From positions 49,613,497 through 49,677,496 of the forward strand of contig CM063107.1 of assembly GCA_031841125.1 (NCBI GenBank): a stretch of DNA of 64,000 nt. The letters run 5' to 3'. Numbering within the stretch: position 1 is the stretch's first letter; the number at the start of each line of letters is the position of its first letter. The notes beneath the pieces were generated by a model. It was not told where the DNA came from, searched no databases, and saw only the letters and a list, made by a program, of their open reading frames with translations. Of this stretch, positions 20,755 through 31,920 are shown piece by piece. A program made the translations under genes and the position numbers. The DNA comes from Acanthococcus lagerstroemiae. Taxonomy: Eukaryota > Arthropoda > Insecta > Hemiptera > Eriococcidae.

Positions 20755-20976
20755 TTGGTTGGAACTAAAAGGGTCAAGTCCAAAAATCGCACTTTTCACG
20801 AACCAAAAAAAACTGTTTTATTTGAAAATTTGAAAATCGTGGAATACGTCCTTCAGGGTGGTGGCAGGAGGGTCACAAGAGACAACTTCTAAGCCCGGTC
20901 TCGTCGAATAAAATTTTGATGGGCCGAAGCTGGGATGGCTCAAAGTTTTTGGACTTGACCCCTTTTGGTTCAGAAC
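20755..20976. repeat. Short element with about 36-bp inverted ends
   Basis: 20757-20793 and 20936-20974 are inverted repeats sharing AACTAAAAGGGTCAAGTCC-type sequence followed by AAAAA. A third single copy of this end lies at 34556-34595 (GAACCAAAAGGAGTTCAGTC). The pattern suggests a small MITE. The predicted 158-residue ORF starting at 20916 crosses the right end and is not supported as coding. Confidence 0.55.
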
Positions 20977-21563
20977 GATTTTTTTTTCAGTTTTACGGCT
21001 CGAAATTGCCCCCCCCCCCTCCCCTTGTAGTCAGACCTAAAGAGATCACTTTGGTCTTGGTTCCATTCCAATCGAGCAAAATCCCTGCTTGTAAGAAAAA
21101 AAGTTGTAAAGCTGTATTGGAAAATTGCGATTTTGTTTTTGAAAATAGCACTTTCAGGTATAAAAATACAAAAAAGGGGGGTGGGCCGGAATTTTTTTAT
21201 TTATTTCTATTTTTTACCCTAAAATACACCATTTTTGAACAATTTCTGGAAAAAATCCATTTTGTGAAAACTTTTACTACAAAAAAAAAAAAAAAAAATG
21301 AAAGAAAGCGATGTTGCCAAAAAGCATTTTCCCTGACCTTTCATGAAATTTCGACCACATCAGCAGATCCGCGATACTTCAATACCTCATAATCCGTGAA
21401 AAAAGCAAAAATGACAGAAGTGGACTTCACCTCTTCTAATTCTAACCGATTCATTTCATATTACAAGCTTGTGGCAAAACTAAACAAATAAAGCCACGTG
21501 AGTTGAATTTGAAGTGAAAATTACACGAGGGGGGGGGGGGTTGTCTGCATAGAGTTTGGCATA

Positions 21564-21790
21564 TCATTCTATAGCTACTTTGTTTAGTACTCTTTGGTCG
21601 TGTATTTTCTCACCTTCTTCGTTTAAATGTGTTTGACCACCAGCGAAAATCTCTTTTAAGCGCTTCCATTTTCCCCTATTGTACGCTATTGTTTGGAAAT
21701 TCACTGAATCAATAATTTGGCTTCTTTCCATCTGACATCCAGCCTCCCCTTTCTCCTTTTTGCATCCATGGTTTCCAGAAAGTGGGTTGT
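21564..21790 (-). pseudogene. Possible LINE pol C-terminal fragment
   Basis: An 85-codon minus-strand ORF includes RSQIIDSVNFQTIAYNRGKW and KRLKEIFAGGQT. The W-x-RL...G-x-T pattern is reminiscent of the last residues of non-LTR retrotransposon polyproteins, but I cannot match it firmly and there is no supporting upstream motif. A 12-nt G run lies just beyond its 3' end (21529-21540). Confidence 0.3.
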
Positions 21791-21821
21791 GTATGTTCAT
21801 CGTAGACGTGCTGTGCCTCAC

Positions 21822-24174
21822 CCCAATGGGTCACGCCTAATAAATCGCACTGTGTCTATATTTAGACGCGATTTATTTTTGAATATTTTTGTGTTTATTT
21901 TGTGACTTGAAAATAAAAAGTTTAACAAAAAAATGAAATACCACCTAAATATTCTCAGTTTGTGAAGAATGACCCAAGAACGATTAAATCCGAACATATC
22001 TACCCTAATTGATCAAAAATGACCAAAGATGTCTAAGGCCGACGAAGATGTCCGAAACCAATCAAATACATATAACCAAAATTGACGAAGAATGATCAAG
22101 ACAACCCAAATCAAGCACAGAACCGGATCAAGTCCAAAAGACATATTCCAATTTCATTCTTCTTCCGGTGAATTTGGACGTGTTTCCTTTCCTTCTCTCT
22201 GCTTTCTTTGTGCCCCTCCTCGTTACTACATTTTCTGAGCATCATCTTCAGAATGAGCTCATCTGGAAGCCATTGTCTTTTCGGTTCTTGTGTGATTCCG
22301 ACTCTTTTCGACAGTTGTCCTGTTCCGATCGGAAGAATCTGGAAATTAATTTTACTTTGTCAGCAGACCACTTTTCAGACTAGGCCAGGAGCTGGTCTCT
22401 TTGCTTACCCGGCTAATCCGACCTGTGTTCGCGACTTAATCGTAATAATATCTCGGAAACAGGAATTGGTCTAGTGTAACCAGCTCGATTCAGGTCGTGA
22501 AAGTGTCGAAGATGAGTTACCAACTTCCAGCCGTTTCCAAAACATCGTGTTACATCACACACTTCCTCGATTTCGAGACAAATGAATATTAGCCGCGGTC
22601 TTACCTCTATTTAAGAAAAAATAGTTTTTTCTATATCATTTCTGGTTGGAGGGTTTGTAAAATCCACGGATTTTTCCAATTCCCATCGCGATTAACTAGC
22701 ACGTAATGTCGGATAGTGCTCCATAAAAATTTTCAATTCCGTGATTTTGGATTCAAGAACTAGTTCTTTCGGTATTTTCTCAGAGCATGCATATTAGATT
22801 ACCAAAGATTGAAAGCACGTGGAATGATAACAGAGAACACTTGTATTATTATGCGTGTAAGTTGAAATTCTAGATTCGTTAGCTAAAGTGAATATAGAAA
22901 TTTGATTACAAAAAAATTTGGAAACTCAACTGGAACCGAGAAATGTATGATACGAGGGGATATGTTGGTCTACCGTGTGACACTATTTGAAATTTTCATA
23001 ACTCGTTCAATTTTCGAGGCATTTCATTCAGTCGTGGATCCGGCTTCAAATGGAATGCGTCCTCGATATGGTTTTCGTGAATTTTTAAAAACAATTATAC
23101 TTTGGATTCCGGCTTGCAGATTTAGATTTGAATTGGTTGTTACTTCGTTCTGCGGGTACTTGAGCGATTCAAGAATGAAGCGTCAAGGGTCTGAGTAATC
23201 AGTCTATTTGTTCCTTTCATGTCAGATCTCTCTAAACGTTGGAACTGCCAGCTTTCATGATAGGTTGATATTGTACCGTGTTTAATTAAACGTTCAACTA
23301 AAGAGGATGCTGGAAAATCGATTAGTTCGTGTACGTGTTGAATCTTAATTTCATTACAGAGAAGCTAATTTACATGTCCATCTTCGTGTCTTCTGTCAAG
23401 CAAGTCGTGTATGTAACAAGGAACGATAGAAGTACGCTAATTTCTCAAATGCGGCCGTTGTAAATTGGCAATACCGCTAGGTGACATCAGTTGATGAATA
23501 GTTTTCCAATATTTAATTGGCTTAACTGGACGGTATGGCATTTCGCTATGTGCCCGCACAGTTTTTAACGTGTTTTAAGCCAAAATACAAACAAATGAAA
23601 ACGCGGCCGGCGACACCATTCTCGAGTAATTGACCTCGCATTTCGAGTTGCTACAATTTTCTGGCCATTCAATTTCTAATACGCACTCGGTGATCATACC
23701 GCGAGACTGTAAGGTTCATCTTTCATTTGTAATTAATAGAGTTCTCGAAAAAAAAAAAACGGCTAACGTTTAGAGCATAAGGAGAAAAAACTGTAGCGCA
23801 TCTAATATACATTTCCAGCGTTATGCATCGTTATTTGCAATGGCCTCGTAAAACGATTTTTCACGAACGAATTAGGTTCGTTCGCTAATGACCTTAAGAA
23901 AATGATGGAAAAGGAGAAAAAAACTGTGCGAAGTCTGTATTGTTTTTGTGTAAATTCGATTCGTACTATGAGAAACTATCCTGCCGAGACTATTTTGAGA
24001 AATCAACGCTCGTCGGTTTTAACTAAGCTAGAGTAGAAATCTAATCCGAGTGGAAATGAACCTACGAGTGGCTTCATTAATAACTTAATGAGTTTTTGAA
24101 TAACCGATGTATGTTTGTGTGAGTGACGTCATCCAGGATCCCATGTTATCCCTATAAATCGGATGCAATGAGGG
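21822..24174. other. No recognised gene; CpG-containing unique stretch at its right end
   Basis: Several small ORFs (22168-22383, 22208-22474, 22902-23198) show no domain. Around 21960-22130 GACCAAAGATG- and GACGAAGATG-like words recur loosely. From about 23300 to 24150 CpG dinucleotides are more frequent and no repeat partner is seen. Confidence 0.4.
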
Positions 24175-24463
24175 CAGGGATGGGCAAAATCCGGAAACTC
24201 CAAGATTTAAACCCAAAATCCAAAATCCTGATGAAAAACGGATTTGAATTCAAAGTCTCGAATCCTTTCTAGAAAAGAATTTCAAATCCAAAATCCTAAA
24301 TCTTCTCAATTTTCAGAAAAATTGGAATTTTAAATCCAAAATCCAATAATCTGATTTTTGACTTATAAATTTCAGTAAGTCAGCTGTAAGCACTCACGCA
24401 ATCTTCAATCTACCATTGGCTAAGGACGTTCGCATACAAGATACAACTTCTGTTGTCTTTAGT

Positions 24464-24645
24464 CAGGGCTGCTTAGCTAAGCCGAAACTTTTAGCCACTA
24501 ACCGATCGATCTTGGCTCAAAATTAGCTAGTCATTAGCTAGCTAATGAGACTGCATTAGCTGTTAGCTGCTAGCTGAAGTTAATCGTTTGGAAACGTTAG
24601 CTTTTAGCTAAGTTTTTAGCCCTTCCGTTTGACTAAGCAGCCCTG
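24464..24645. mobile_element. Nested 182-bp MITE
   Basis: Perfect 13-bp terminal inverted repeats CAGGGCTGCTTAG and CTAAGCAGCCCTG bound this unit inside the larger hAT-like element. The interior is rich in TTAGCTAGCTAA-type palindromic words. The 8-bp flanks do not match, so the target duplication is lost or the boundary differs. Confidence 0.7.
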
Positions 24646-24664
24646 TGTAGCTCAGCGCTAAAAT

Positions 24665-24936
24665 GCTAATTGAACGCTGCTAAGCAAAAACGGCCCTAAC
24701 GACATTTTTTGACAAAATGAGATATTAGTATCGTTGGAAACACGGAAAAGAGCATAAAAAGTAGAATTTTTTTTTAAATGGGCCCCCGACTCCAAAATCT
24801 GTATCCATGTTGAAAAAAGCTTATCAGTAAACGCTATATGTCCGTAAACCGGCGTGATTCATTGGCTTTTAATGTTATGTTTTCTCAGAAAACAGAGTTT
24901 GTCGCTTGGGCGGTTTTTGCTTAACAGCGCCAATTG
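24665..24936. repeat. Inverted repeat pair, possible second nested MITE
   Basis: 24666-24694 and 24908-24936 are inverted relatives sharing CAATTG...GCTG-TAAGCAAAAAC-type sequence. They lie within the hAT-like element, directly after the 182-bp MITE. No target duplication was identified. Confidence 0.5.
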
Positions 24937-25494
24937 TAATCAGTGAAAGATAGAAATTTTTTAGGACTTGGCGTTCAGCGTTCTAACTTCTTACTTACTA
25001 AGTAAATGTGACCTAATGAGCTTCCTTCGCGTTCGCAGGATCCGCCAACAAAAAGGATGTAAAACTATCACTGTGTAAGGTTTGATTTTCAAGATACCAA
25101 TGAGTTAATGATAAATTGTTAAAATTGATGAAATGAGGATTTTCAGGATGTTTGCCGCAGCGCAGCACCCTACTTTTGCATTTGGAGTTCAATTACGTAT
25201 TTTTGGAATCACCAAATGCAAATCCTTTGCTAATAATTAGGAGTTAAATCCGAAATCCTTTTTGAAAAAGGATTTGAAATCCAAAATTCAAAATCAGGAT
25301 TTTTGGAAATTTGGATTTCAAATGTCTCAGGATTTAAATCCTGCCCAACCCTGAATGAGGTTTCATATTCTGTTAGCTCGAATTCCATGTCTACATAGTA
25401 ACAGCTTCATTTTCGTAATCAGTTGGTGCAAAATCAAATTACATTTCAACGTAACTTAGTTACACTGGTCCACCAGACTCCCTACTCAAATATT

Positions 25495-25637
25495 CCACAG
25501 TTGGACATATGCCTCTCAAACCAATTTCCAGGTTTTTCGATTTAGAGCAGTTCTCGTCCATAGCCTTCTTACCCTTCTTACTATCTCATCTTCCCATCTC
25601 ATACCCGGTCTGTCTTTTTTTCTCTTGCAGTTATAGG
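25495..25637 (-). pseudogene. RTE-like LINE pol C-terminus
   Basis: The minus strand reads RPGMRWEDEIVRRVRRLW, then ALNRKTWKLV, a TGA stop, and EAYVQLW. This is the GRP-RW-ED...W-GEAYVQ-W terminal block of RTE-like elements, with a Gly codon turned to stop. No upstream part is present, and a GC-rich repeat of another kind starts directly beside it at 25655. Confidence 0.85.
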
Positions 25638-25654
25638 AGGTCCGTACTAAGGTA

Positions 25655-25800
25655 AGGTAAGGCAATATGGTGTGGTGGAACGTATAGCGATGCACGCATG
25701 CCACAATGGCCCCTGAGACACCGCACCCCCGGCCCCGGAAACTACCCTTTCGAGTATCGCCTCAGTGACCGGAGGAACGCTCTCAGGCCGGCCGGAGCCC
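25655..25800. repeat. GC-rich interspersed repeat, copy 2
   Basis: This is the second copy of the repeat at 3130-3270, collinear over about 130 bp. A short related block, GGTGAGGTAGGGCAATATG at 25981-25999, resembles GGTAAGGTAAGGCAATATGG at 25650-25669. The family may therefore be longer, with similar blocks at both ends of 25650-26010. Confidence 0.75.
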
Positions 25801-26575
25801 CTATTTCGCCGTTTCGCTTCCGGTGCGCGCTGTCCTGCGAAGGCCACCATTGAGTCCCTTACTGACCGAAGTTAACACTCCCAGCACTAACTTAGAATTT
25901 GGGTTCTCCACAGCCGGACGCGCTTCCTTTTCACTCACCCCTCACCGCCTCATCTTGGTACGTGTGGCGACGCAGCAAGGTGGTGAGGTAGGGCAATATG
26001 ACGCGGTGGTAAGAGGCCGCAGTTGCCTGTTTTCTATGTTGGCAGTCTGTACAACTAAAGTTACGTAGAATGATTTGTCGCACGTGTAAATTTCCATAGT
26101 CGTAGACCTGTTGTTCTTTTTCTACGATTTTTTCTGTAATTTTTGTATAAAAGGAAAAGTGCTTGAAAATGTTTGGTCGTTTTGAAGTAATTTTGCAAAA
26201 TTGTGATTAATTTTCGACAATTTTCAAAAGTTAGTGTGTCCTGGAAAAAAGGACCACTTGGTCAGACGAATTTCACGAAAACTATCTAAGAAGAAAGTAG
26301 ACACATTGAGGAGTATAGTGAGCCCTCGCCGAGCTCTCTATCTACCAATAGAATCCATTTTACTTCCGGAAAACGTAAAAATCCTGGAAACGATGTGTTT
26401 GACCCCATTCGTTGTTTTTCGCTCTCCTGGACAGTAATATTTTCGACCAAGTAGTTCCTTTTTCTAGGCACACTTACAGTGTTAGATGTACAGTATTTTC
26501 CCTCCTCTTTCAGAATATTTCATCAGTTTTACCGGCACATCGAGCGTTTATAAAATAAGGGTAGGGTAAGATGGC
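25801..26575. other. No recognised gene
   Basis: The small ORFs here (25823-26068, 26234-26437) have no domain. The first 210 bp may belong to the GC-rich repeat. Confidence 0.35.
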
Positions 26576-26680
26576 CAGGGTGTCTAACAGTCATTTAACG
26601 TCATTTATTTTGAAACAAGATCATTTAAGTTATTTAAAGTCATTTATTTTCAATTATGGTCATTTTGAAATTTAAAAATC
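26576..26680. repeat. Terminus of CAGGGTGTCTA family
   Basis: CAGGGTGTCTAACAGTCATT starts at 26577 and is followed by repeated TCATTTAA/TCATTTATTTT words. Similar starts occur at 31080, 34947, 35332 and 41740. No matching right end was found, so the copy is truncated or the end has decayed. Confidence 0.55.
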
Positions 26681-27044
26681 AGCAAATTATACCTTGAAAG
26701 AGAAAACAAAGAATATTTAGAATTGGAAAATTCTATTATAATGACCAAAGCTGTAATTTTTATGCGAATGCATATTTTATCTATCGCGTGTATAAGTTCG
26801 AGAAGATCTTCACGAATCGCAGAATTCTGAGTCAAATGAGCAGAACTTCATTTTGCATACTTCGCATATTTCGGCATTTACCGCATATTTGGCACAAATT
26901 CTGCTTATTTTTCAATATTTTTCCCCCTCCCAAAAAGTGATTTTTTTTAGTTCCGAAAAGAATTTCCGTCTCAAAAAAGAAAATTAATGCTTAATGAATT
27001 AGTAGAAAAGCTTTCAGAAAAATATGTTCTTTTGCATGTGAGCT

Positions 27045-27687
27045 CAGGGCGACCAACCCTCAGGATTTTGCCTGAGATTGCAGGTATTTTTGGGTTCCTC
27101 AGGTATTCCTCAGGATCCCGGGTATTTGATGCTCACCTCAGGAAAAGTTCGGGTATTTCTTTGAAATCCCGATCAAAATAGCAAATTTGCCTCAAATTGA
27201 ATATTTTTCAACAAAAAAAAAATCCAGTAGAATTTTTACAAAATGTCCGCACTGAGTTTGTAAACATTGATTTTTTATTATCTTCGACGCGTTCTGCAAA
27301 AAGGGTCATTCTGTCCCATGATGTTAAAGTACTTTCTACTTTTCAGCAAAATGTCTCCAACAACTGATAATGATAACGACGCACCCAGCGCCAGCTGCAG
27401 AACTGCAGCTTTCGGTCAAACGAGTCAGGTCAGAGTCAGCCCGTAGTCAGATCATTCGTTTCTTCCATCTTTATTTCCTAGCCTAAATATTTATGGACTT
27501 TTTCATTATTATAATTGAAAGGGGGGGGGGGAGAAAGAAACATGGTAATAATGATTCGACCGAGAAACACTAGCGCTCCTAACACGTTCGTGGCACCTGT
27601 TTTTCCTTTTCCGGCAATTCTATTCCGTCTCAGGAATTTTTTCTGTGATATCTCAGGCATTTCTTAACATTGCGGTTGGCCGCCTTG
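27045..27687. mobile_element. hAT-like element with 8-bp TSD, 643 bp
   Basis: The ends CAGGGCGACCAACC and GGTTGGCCGCCTTG are inverted repeats with two mismatches. Subterminal CTCAGG words recur near both ends. Flanking octamers are TGTGAGCT (27037-27044) and TGTGAGAT (27688-27695), a 7/8 match. No transposase ORF is present. An 11-nt G run lies inside at 27521-27531. Confidence 0.85.
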
Positions 27688-28035
27688 TGTGAGATACTCT
27701 TTTTCTTGCCCACATCACATTCATCAGTCATCAAGAAATTACGAATATGAACAATATCTCCTGGGTGCATCTCTTATTAAAAGAAGATTGGACTTTTAGG
27801 TAGATACTTTGCTTGATCATTTTGAAATAATTGGATAAAAATTGTCTCAGCGTATCCAACTTAATTTTTCCTTTAAAATGATACCCATATTTTATTTGCA
27901 TATTCATCCATAGCTTACAATCTAGGCGCATATTTCCTGCATATTTTGACTGAATTCAGTGCATAAAATATGCGCATATTTCCCTATTTTGTGCATGAAA
28001 GTTGCAGCCATGATAATGACGATAAATCGAAATAT

Positions 28036-28330
28036 CAGCTTATAAGGATCTCCTATTATAGACGTGCAGTGGCCATAGCAGGGTTGTTATGTTGCCCGAA
28101 AATGACTAAGTCGTCTGCATACAGAAGATTGTACTAATGAAGTTTAACGTTAAGATGAATAGCAGTGGGCTTAAGACGGAACCTTGAGTTGTGCCAAGTT
28201 CTTGAGTTGTGACCGAGGGCTGGATAAAGTTTGTTCAATTTTACTCGAACGAAGCGTTGATGAAGAAAACTTTGGACAAAAGTGAGCATATTACCAGTTA
28301 AGCCTAGGGTCTGCATAGCTTTTATTATAG
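28036..28330 (-). pseudogene. Jockey-type reverse transcriptase core fragment
   Basis: The minus strand reads MQTLGLTGNMLTFVQSFLHQ and RFVRVKLN (28316 to about 28230). After frame changes it reads TTQGSVLSPLLFILTLN near 28190-28140, reverse transcriptase motif B. It then reads LYADDLVIFGQHN near 28115-28070, the catalytic YADD motif C, ending at a stop near 28040. The blocks are in the right order and spacing for a Jockey/CR1-like LINE, with at least two frameshifts. Both truncation points are internal, so this is an old fragment. Confidence 0.85.
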
Positions 28331-28740
28331 ACGTAAGATAGAGACGGTCTAGCTCTTAGTCTGTTCAAATCTGGTCATGTTGGAGTCAGATAATATGCTA
28401 ATTGAGAAGATTTGAATATTTTACGGTTAAGTCTCCTGTGGACTAACATTGGTATAATTTTAAGACCAAAACAACCTAGAAAATGAAATCCCGACTGAGA
28501 ACCCTAATCTTGACATGTTTGATGCCAGTATGTGTTAATTCGAATATTTCACATTTCAGTCACCTGTTGACCAATATATTTGTAGATGGGGGTTGTAACT
28601 CATACGAACTTGAAAATAAAATCTGATTCAAGAACCTCTAATTTTGATTTATTTGACTTGTCTAGTGGCAGTTTTTAGATTCTACCCCCTTGTGGACCCT
28701 TTTTTGGGTTTCGGGCAAGAATAACCGTAGAAATAAATTA
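28331..28740. other. No recognised gene
   Basis: This is AT-rich sequence between the reverse transcriptase fragment and a GGGAAAA-rich stretch. Nothing supported is seen. Confidence 0.3.
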
Positions 28741-28779
28741 AACGCACCCAGAAATTTTGGGAACTGATTTAGCCGCTTT

Positions 28780-29037
28780 CCGGAAAACTAGGGAAAATCA
28801 GGGAATTTTGTCAGTCTAAAAAAATCAGAGAAAAGTTGGGGAATTGCTGTAATTTTGGTTAAAATTAGGGAACTTTTTGAGAATAATAACTTTTCAGCGT
28901 GATGACTTATTTTCTTTACAAAGTAATTTCAAGGTTGTGCACAATATATTAGCTACAAAATATCGAGGAAAGTTTGGAAAATTGGTCTGGAAAACCAGGA
29001 AAAGTCAGGGAAAATCATTGTAAACATAATGAGTACC
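28780..29037. repeat. CAGGGT-ended repeat, right end
   Basis: The right end GAGTACCCTG (inverse CAGGGTACTC) is preceded by AAAACCAGGAAAAGTCAGGG, and AGGGAAAATCAGGGAA occurs near 28795. The GTCAGGGAAA vocabulary is that of the CAGGGTGTCTA family. The left boundary is unclear. Confidence 0.45.
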
Positions 29038-29164
29038 CTGTTGTTGCGCGTGTTTATGTATTTTTGTATCCTGGCTGTGGAATATAATGATGAAAGTTCA
29101 TTTTTTACCAATATTCAAAACAGGGGGGTGAATTGATCTTAAAAACTTCTTCTTCATAAAAGTC

Positions 29165-29450
29165 CAGTTATGTGCGCAATTGGTACACTAATAAGAACAA
29201 TTGTTTTTAGTTAAACCAATATTTCTAGAAAAAATCGATTTTTAGAGTTTTCAAAGCAAAATTGGAATTTTTCTTCTGAAAAATCTTATGTTAAGCTTCA
29301 CCCCCGGTGCGTGATTTCTTTATGTTCTTCAATTCCAAAATAATTTTTCCCATGTGCTTTTAAACCTACAAGAACAGATTAAAACCCTAAGAGTACAACT
29401 TTTCGAAAAAAAACTTTTGAACCGTCTTAATGATAATGAACCGTTGTGGC
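29165..29450. repeat. Diverged repeat Y, copy 1
   Basis: This interval aligns collinearly, with gaps, to 31665-31920. Shared blocks include CAATTGGTACACTAAT, ATCGATTTTTAGA, GCAAAAT-GG, TTCAATTTC-AAA and AACATTTCGAGAAAAAAA-type sequence. The same-strand ORF at 29329-29742 (minus) crosses the boundary and has no motif. Confidence 0.65.
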
Positions 29451-30132
29451 AACAATTGAAAAAAAACCATGAGCATTTATTGAACGGGCCTTCATAAAAT
29501 TCATTTAAGTAAACACCTATTACGTCAGAAAATTTTAATATATTTTTGATTTTCAGTAAACATTTTCTCTTATTTATAGAGACCGGATTTTTCGGCATTG
29601 AAACGTGTGAATTTCGGGACCAAACTCGGAAATTTCGGTATAATTCGGCATTTAAAACAAAAAAGTGGGAAAAATCAATTTTTATCCCAATTACGTATTC
29701 GATAATTAGAGAGTTACAAGTCAAAGTTGCAGATAGGCTCAACTCTTGCTTTCTTCGAATGTTTTAATTCTAATTACGAGTGTAATAATTACGAGTGTAA
29801 ATATTGATAGAAATAAAAAAAACAGCGGCGTCAGAAGGTTGTTTTTTGTGGACGGGGGCGGGGGTACAAAAATTTGAAATTAAAGTTGACAAATGAGAAA
29901 AATGTTTTCTTGTTTCTCAAAAAGTGAAAGAAAGTGAAAAAATCTTGTAAAGTTGCAGGAATCTCGTAATTTTTTGGGGCTCCTTTTTATTAACTTGTTG
30001 ACTATCAGTTTTCATTTTTAATAATGGGGGGGGGGTGTAAATGATACTGTGCACCCCTCGACGAGACTTACTCTGATATGTGAAAATAGTATGTACATAA
30101 CGGCTATATTTGATATAATTCGATAGTCCTTA
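29451..30132. other. No recognised gene
   Basis: AATTTCGG-type words recur near 29600-29650 and again near 31500, so the diverged repeat Y may extend beyond the core given above. A 10-nt G run lies at 30026-30035. Confidence 0.35.
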
Positions 30133-30334
30133 CCCGATTGACGGTTTGGAGAGCACTCACAAAACATACCACAAGCCATTACCGTTTTGAGACTTTTGGC
30201 TACTCAAATTTTTTTGTGAGTGTTCAGCATCTCATCATTTTAAAATGATGTGTGCGAAGTGATCACTCGGCATTAGTCTGATTACTGAGTGAGATTCACA
30301 AGTGCACTCACAATTGCCCTCATTGTCAATCGGG
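30133..30334. mobile_element. TA-flanked 202-bp MITE, copy 1
   Basis: The ends CCCGATTGAC and GTCAATCGGG are perfect inverted repeats flanked by TA on both sides, as expected of Tc1/mariner-type MITEs. The interior carries internal palindromes (GAGTGATC/GATCACTC-like, TTTTAAAATGATG). The second copy at 62716-62919 is inverted relative to this one and similar over its full length. Confidence 0.88.
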
Positions 30335-31079
30335 TAGCGTCATATTCGAGCTATAGTACAGCCATTCCTTAATTTTATTCGATAACAACGATGTTGTGTC
30401 TTTTCAGCATTTTTCTCAATTTTGGCGTTTTTCGGCAAAATATAATTTTTCCCTGCGTTCCATTTCTCATGATTTTGACTTTATTTTGACTCTCATTTAT
30501 TTCGCCTTCAAGGGAAAAAAGTGCCCAATGCCAAAAAATCCGGCCTCTATATGTTTTTTCTGAGAATTTGTTCTCCAATGCATTTCAATTGGTTTTGCAT
30601 TCTCCCTAGCAATAACATTCCAGCGATGTGCGTGAAGATGACTTCTATTTCAAAAGCAAGAATTGTATATAATTTAATGTATTAATGATGAAGGAATCTT
30701 GATTTTAGAATTCGAATAAAGCGGTATCGATATTCTGATTAGAAACTGTAATATCAGTGACCAAACTATTCCTACTCTGATATTTTCTTGATTTTCTTGG
30801 TCAAGTCAATTTAGTAATAAATAAAGAAAACAAAAAAACATGGGGATTTCCGTGCCATGCCCTGTATATGTCAGTGGAAAGGGTTATTTTAATTTCTAAT
30901 TATACGATTCTTCTGGCGTATTAACGTATGAATTGCCAAGAGACCTTTTGTACAGAGAATCCAATGAGCTTTAGATATCATTAGAAGCATTTTTCATTTT
31001 AACCCATATTAGCCTAGTCACATCCCAAGCTGTGATTTTGTTTCGTTTTCATCCCAAATACGAACAGGTAAGAAGTTTT
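30335..31079. other. No recognised gene
   Basis: A 67-codon minus ORF (30375-30578) has no motif. No repeat partner was noticed. Confidence 0.35.
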
Positions 31080-31439
31080 CAGGGTGTCCAAGGTCAGGAA
31101 GTCAGAAAAATTCAGGATTTTTCAAAGTAGGTCACAAATTTGGGAAAACGTCAGGAAATTTCGAGGAATTTATTGAAAAGTCAGGAAAAAATTAGTAAAT
31201 TACCATCCAGTGGAAGATTCTGCAAGAAATCCTATAACATAAACGAGAATCAAGAAATAATATTGTATGGATATAATGACTTCATACAGGAAACCCTTCC
31301 CTCCCGCTCTTCACAACTCAGTTCGCGCAACATAACAGGCTTTTGCCAAAGTAGCAACGTATGTATGGATTCTTCAAATACTAAAAAGGAAGTTAGGAAA
31401 AAATCAGAAAAGAAATTTGAAGAGTCTGTAGCCACCCTG
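31080..31439. mobile_element. CAGGGTG-ended MITE, 360 bp
   Basis: The left end CAGGGTGTCCAAGGTCAGG and right end TCTGTAGCCACCCTG are inverted at the terminus. GTCAGGAA words recur inside, as in other family members. GAAGTTTT (31072-31079) and GAGGTTTT (31442-31449) form an imperfect flanking direct repeat offset by 2 bp from the right end. Confidence 0.65.
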
Positions 31440-31664
31440 GAGAGGTTTTAGACCGCGCTAGTTGTAGAATTAATTTTTACGCCCTCCCAAATCGCATACC
31501 GAATTTCGGGTTAGTTTTGGAATTTTGCATTGGTCAAACTTGCCCCTTTTCTCGTCTTATCCATCGGATCGCGAATGGCGTGAAAGTTCCCTTTCTATCA
31601 GTATTCAAGACCGGGGCATTTACACCCAAAGTTTTGCGTAAAAGTTCTCGTAGGTACTCAACTG

Positions 31665-31920
31665 GTACACTAATGAGCACAATGCTTTTGAATCGAACCG
31701 ATATCTTTAGTCAAACTCGATTTTTAGAATTTATATAGCAAAATGGGTATTTTCCCCATGGGAAATCTTGTGTTAAACTTCCTCGGTGTGCGACCATTAA
31801 ATAGTCTTCAATTTCAAAAAAATTTGGCTGAGGTGATGTTATACCTATTAGAACAGACTAAGTCCTTGGTAGCATAACATTTCGAGAAAAAAAAACCTTT
31901 TTAATAGACCACCTAACCAT
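31665..31920. repeat. Diverged repeat Y, copy 2
   Basis: This is the partner of 29165-29450 in direct orientation, about 2.5 kb away. Both lie beside TA- or CAGGG-type elements, and no coding motif is present. It could be an old segmental duplication or a dispersed repeat. Confidence 0.65.

Larger units (their letters stand above)
24175..25353. mobile_element. hAT-like non-autonomous element with 8-bp TSD
   Basis: The left end CAGGGATGGGCA and right end TGCCCAACCCTG are inverted repeats. Next to the ends, words such as AAATCCAAAATCC and GGATTT recur. The flanking 8 bp are AATGAGGG (24167-24174) and AATGAGGT (25354-25361), a 7/8 match. Termini and duplication length both fit hAT. No transposase is present. 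Two smaller inverted-repeat units lie within it. Confidence 0.85.

Noticed and set aside
20916..21392. 158-codon ORF
   Set aside because: It begins inside an inverted-repeat end and encodes low-complexity Phe/Lys/Pro strings from homopolymer runs.
29329..29742. 137-codon minus ORF
   Set aside because: It straddles the edge of a diverged repeat, has no motif and its composition is not coding-like.
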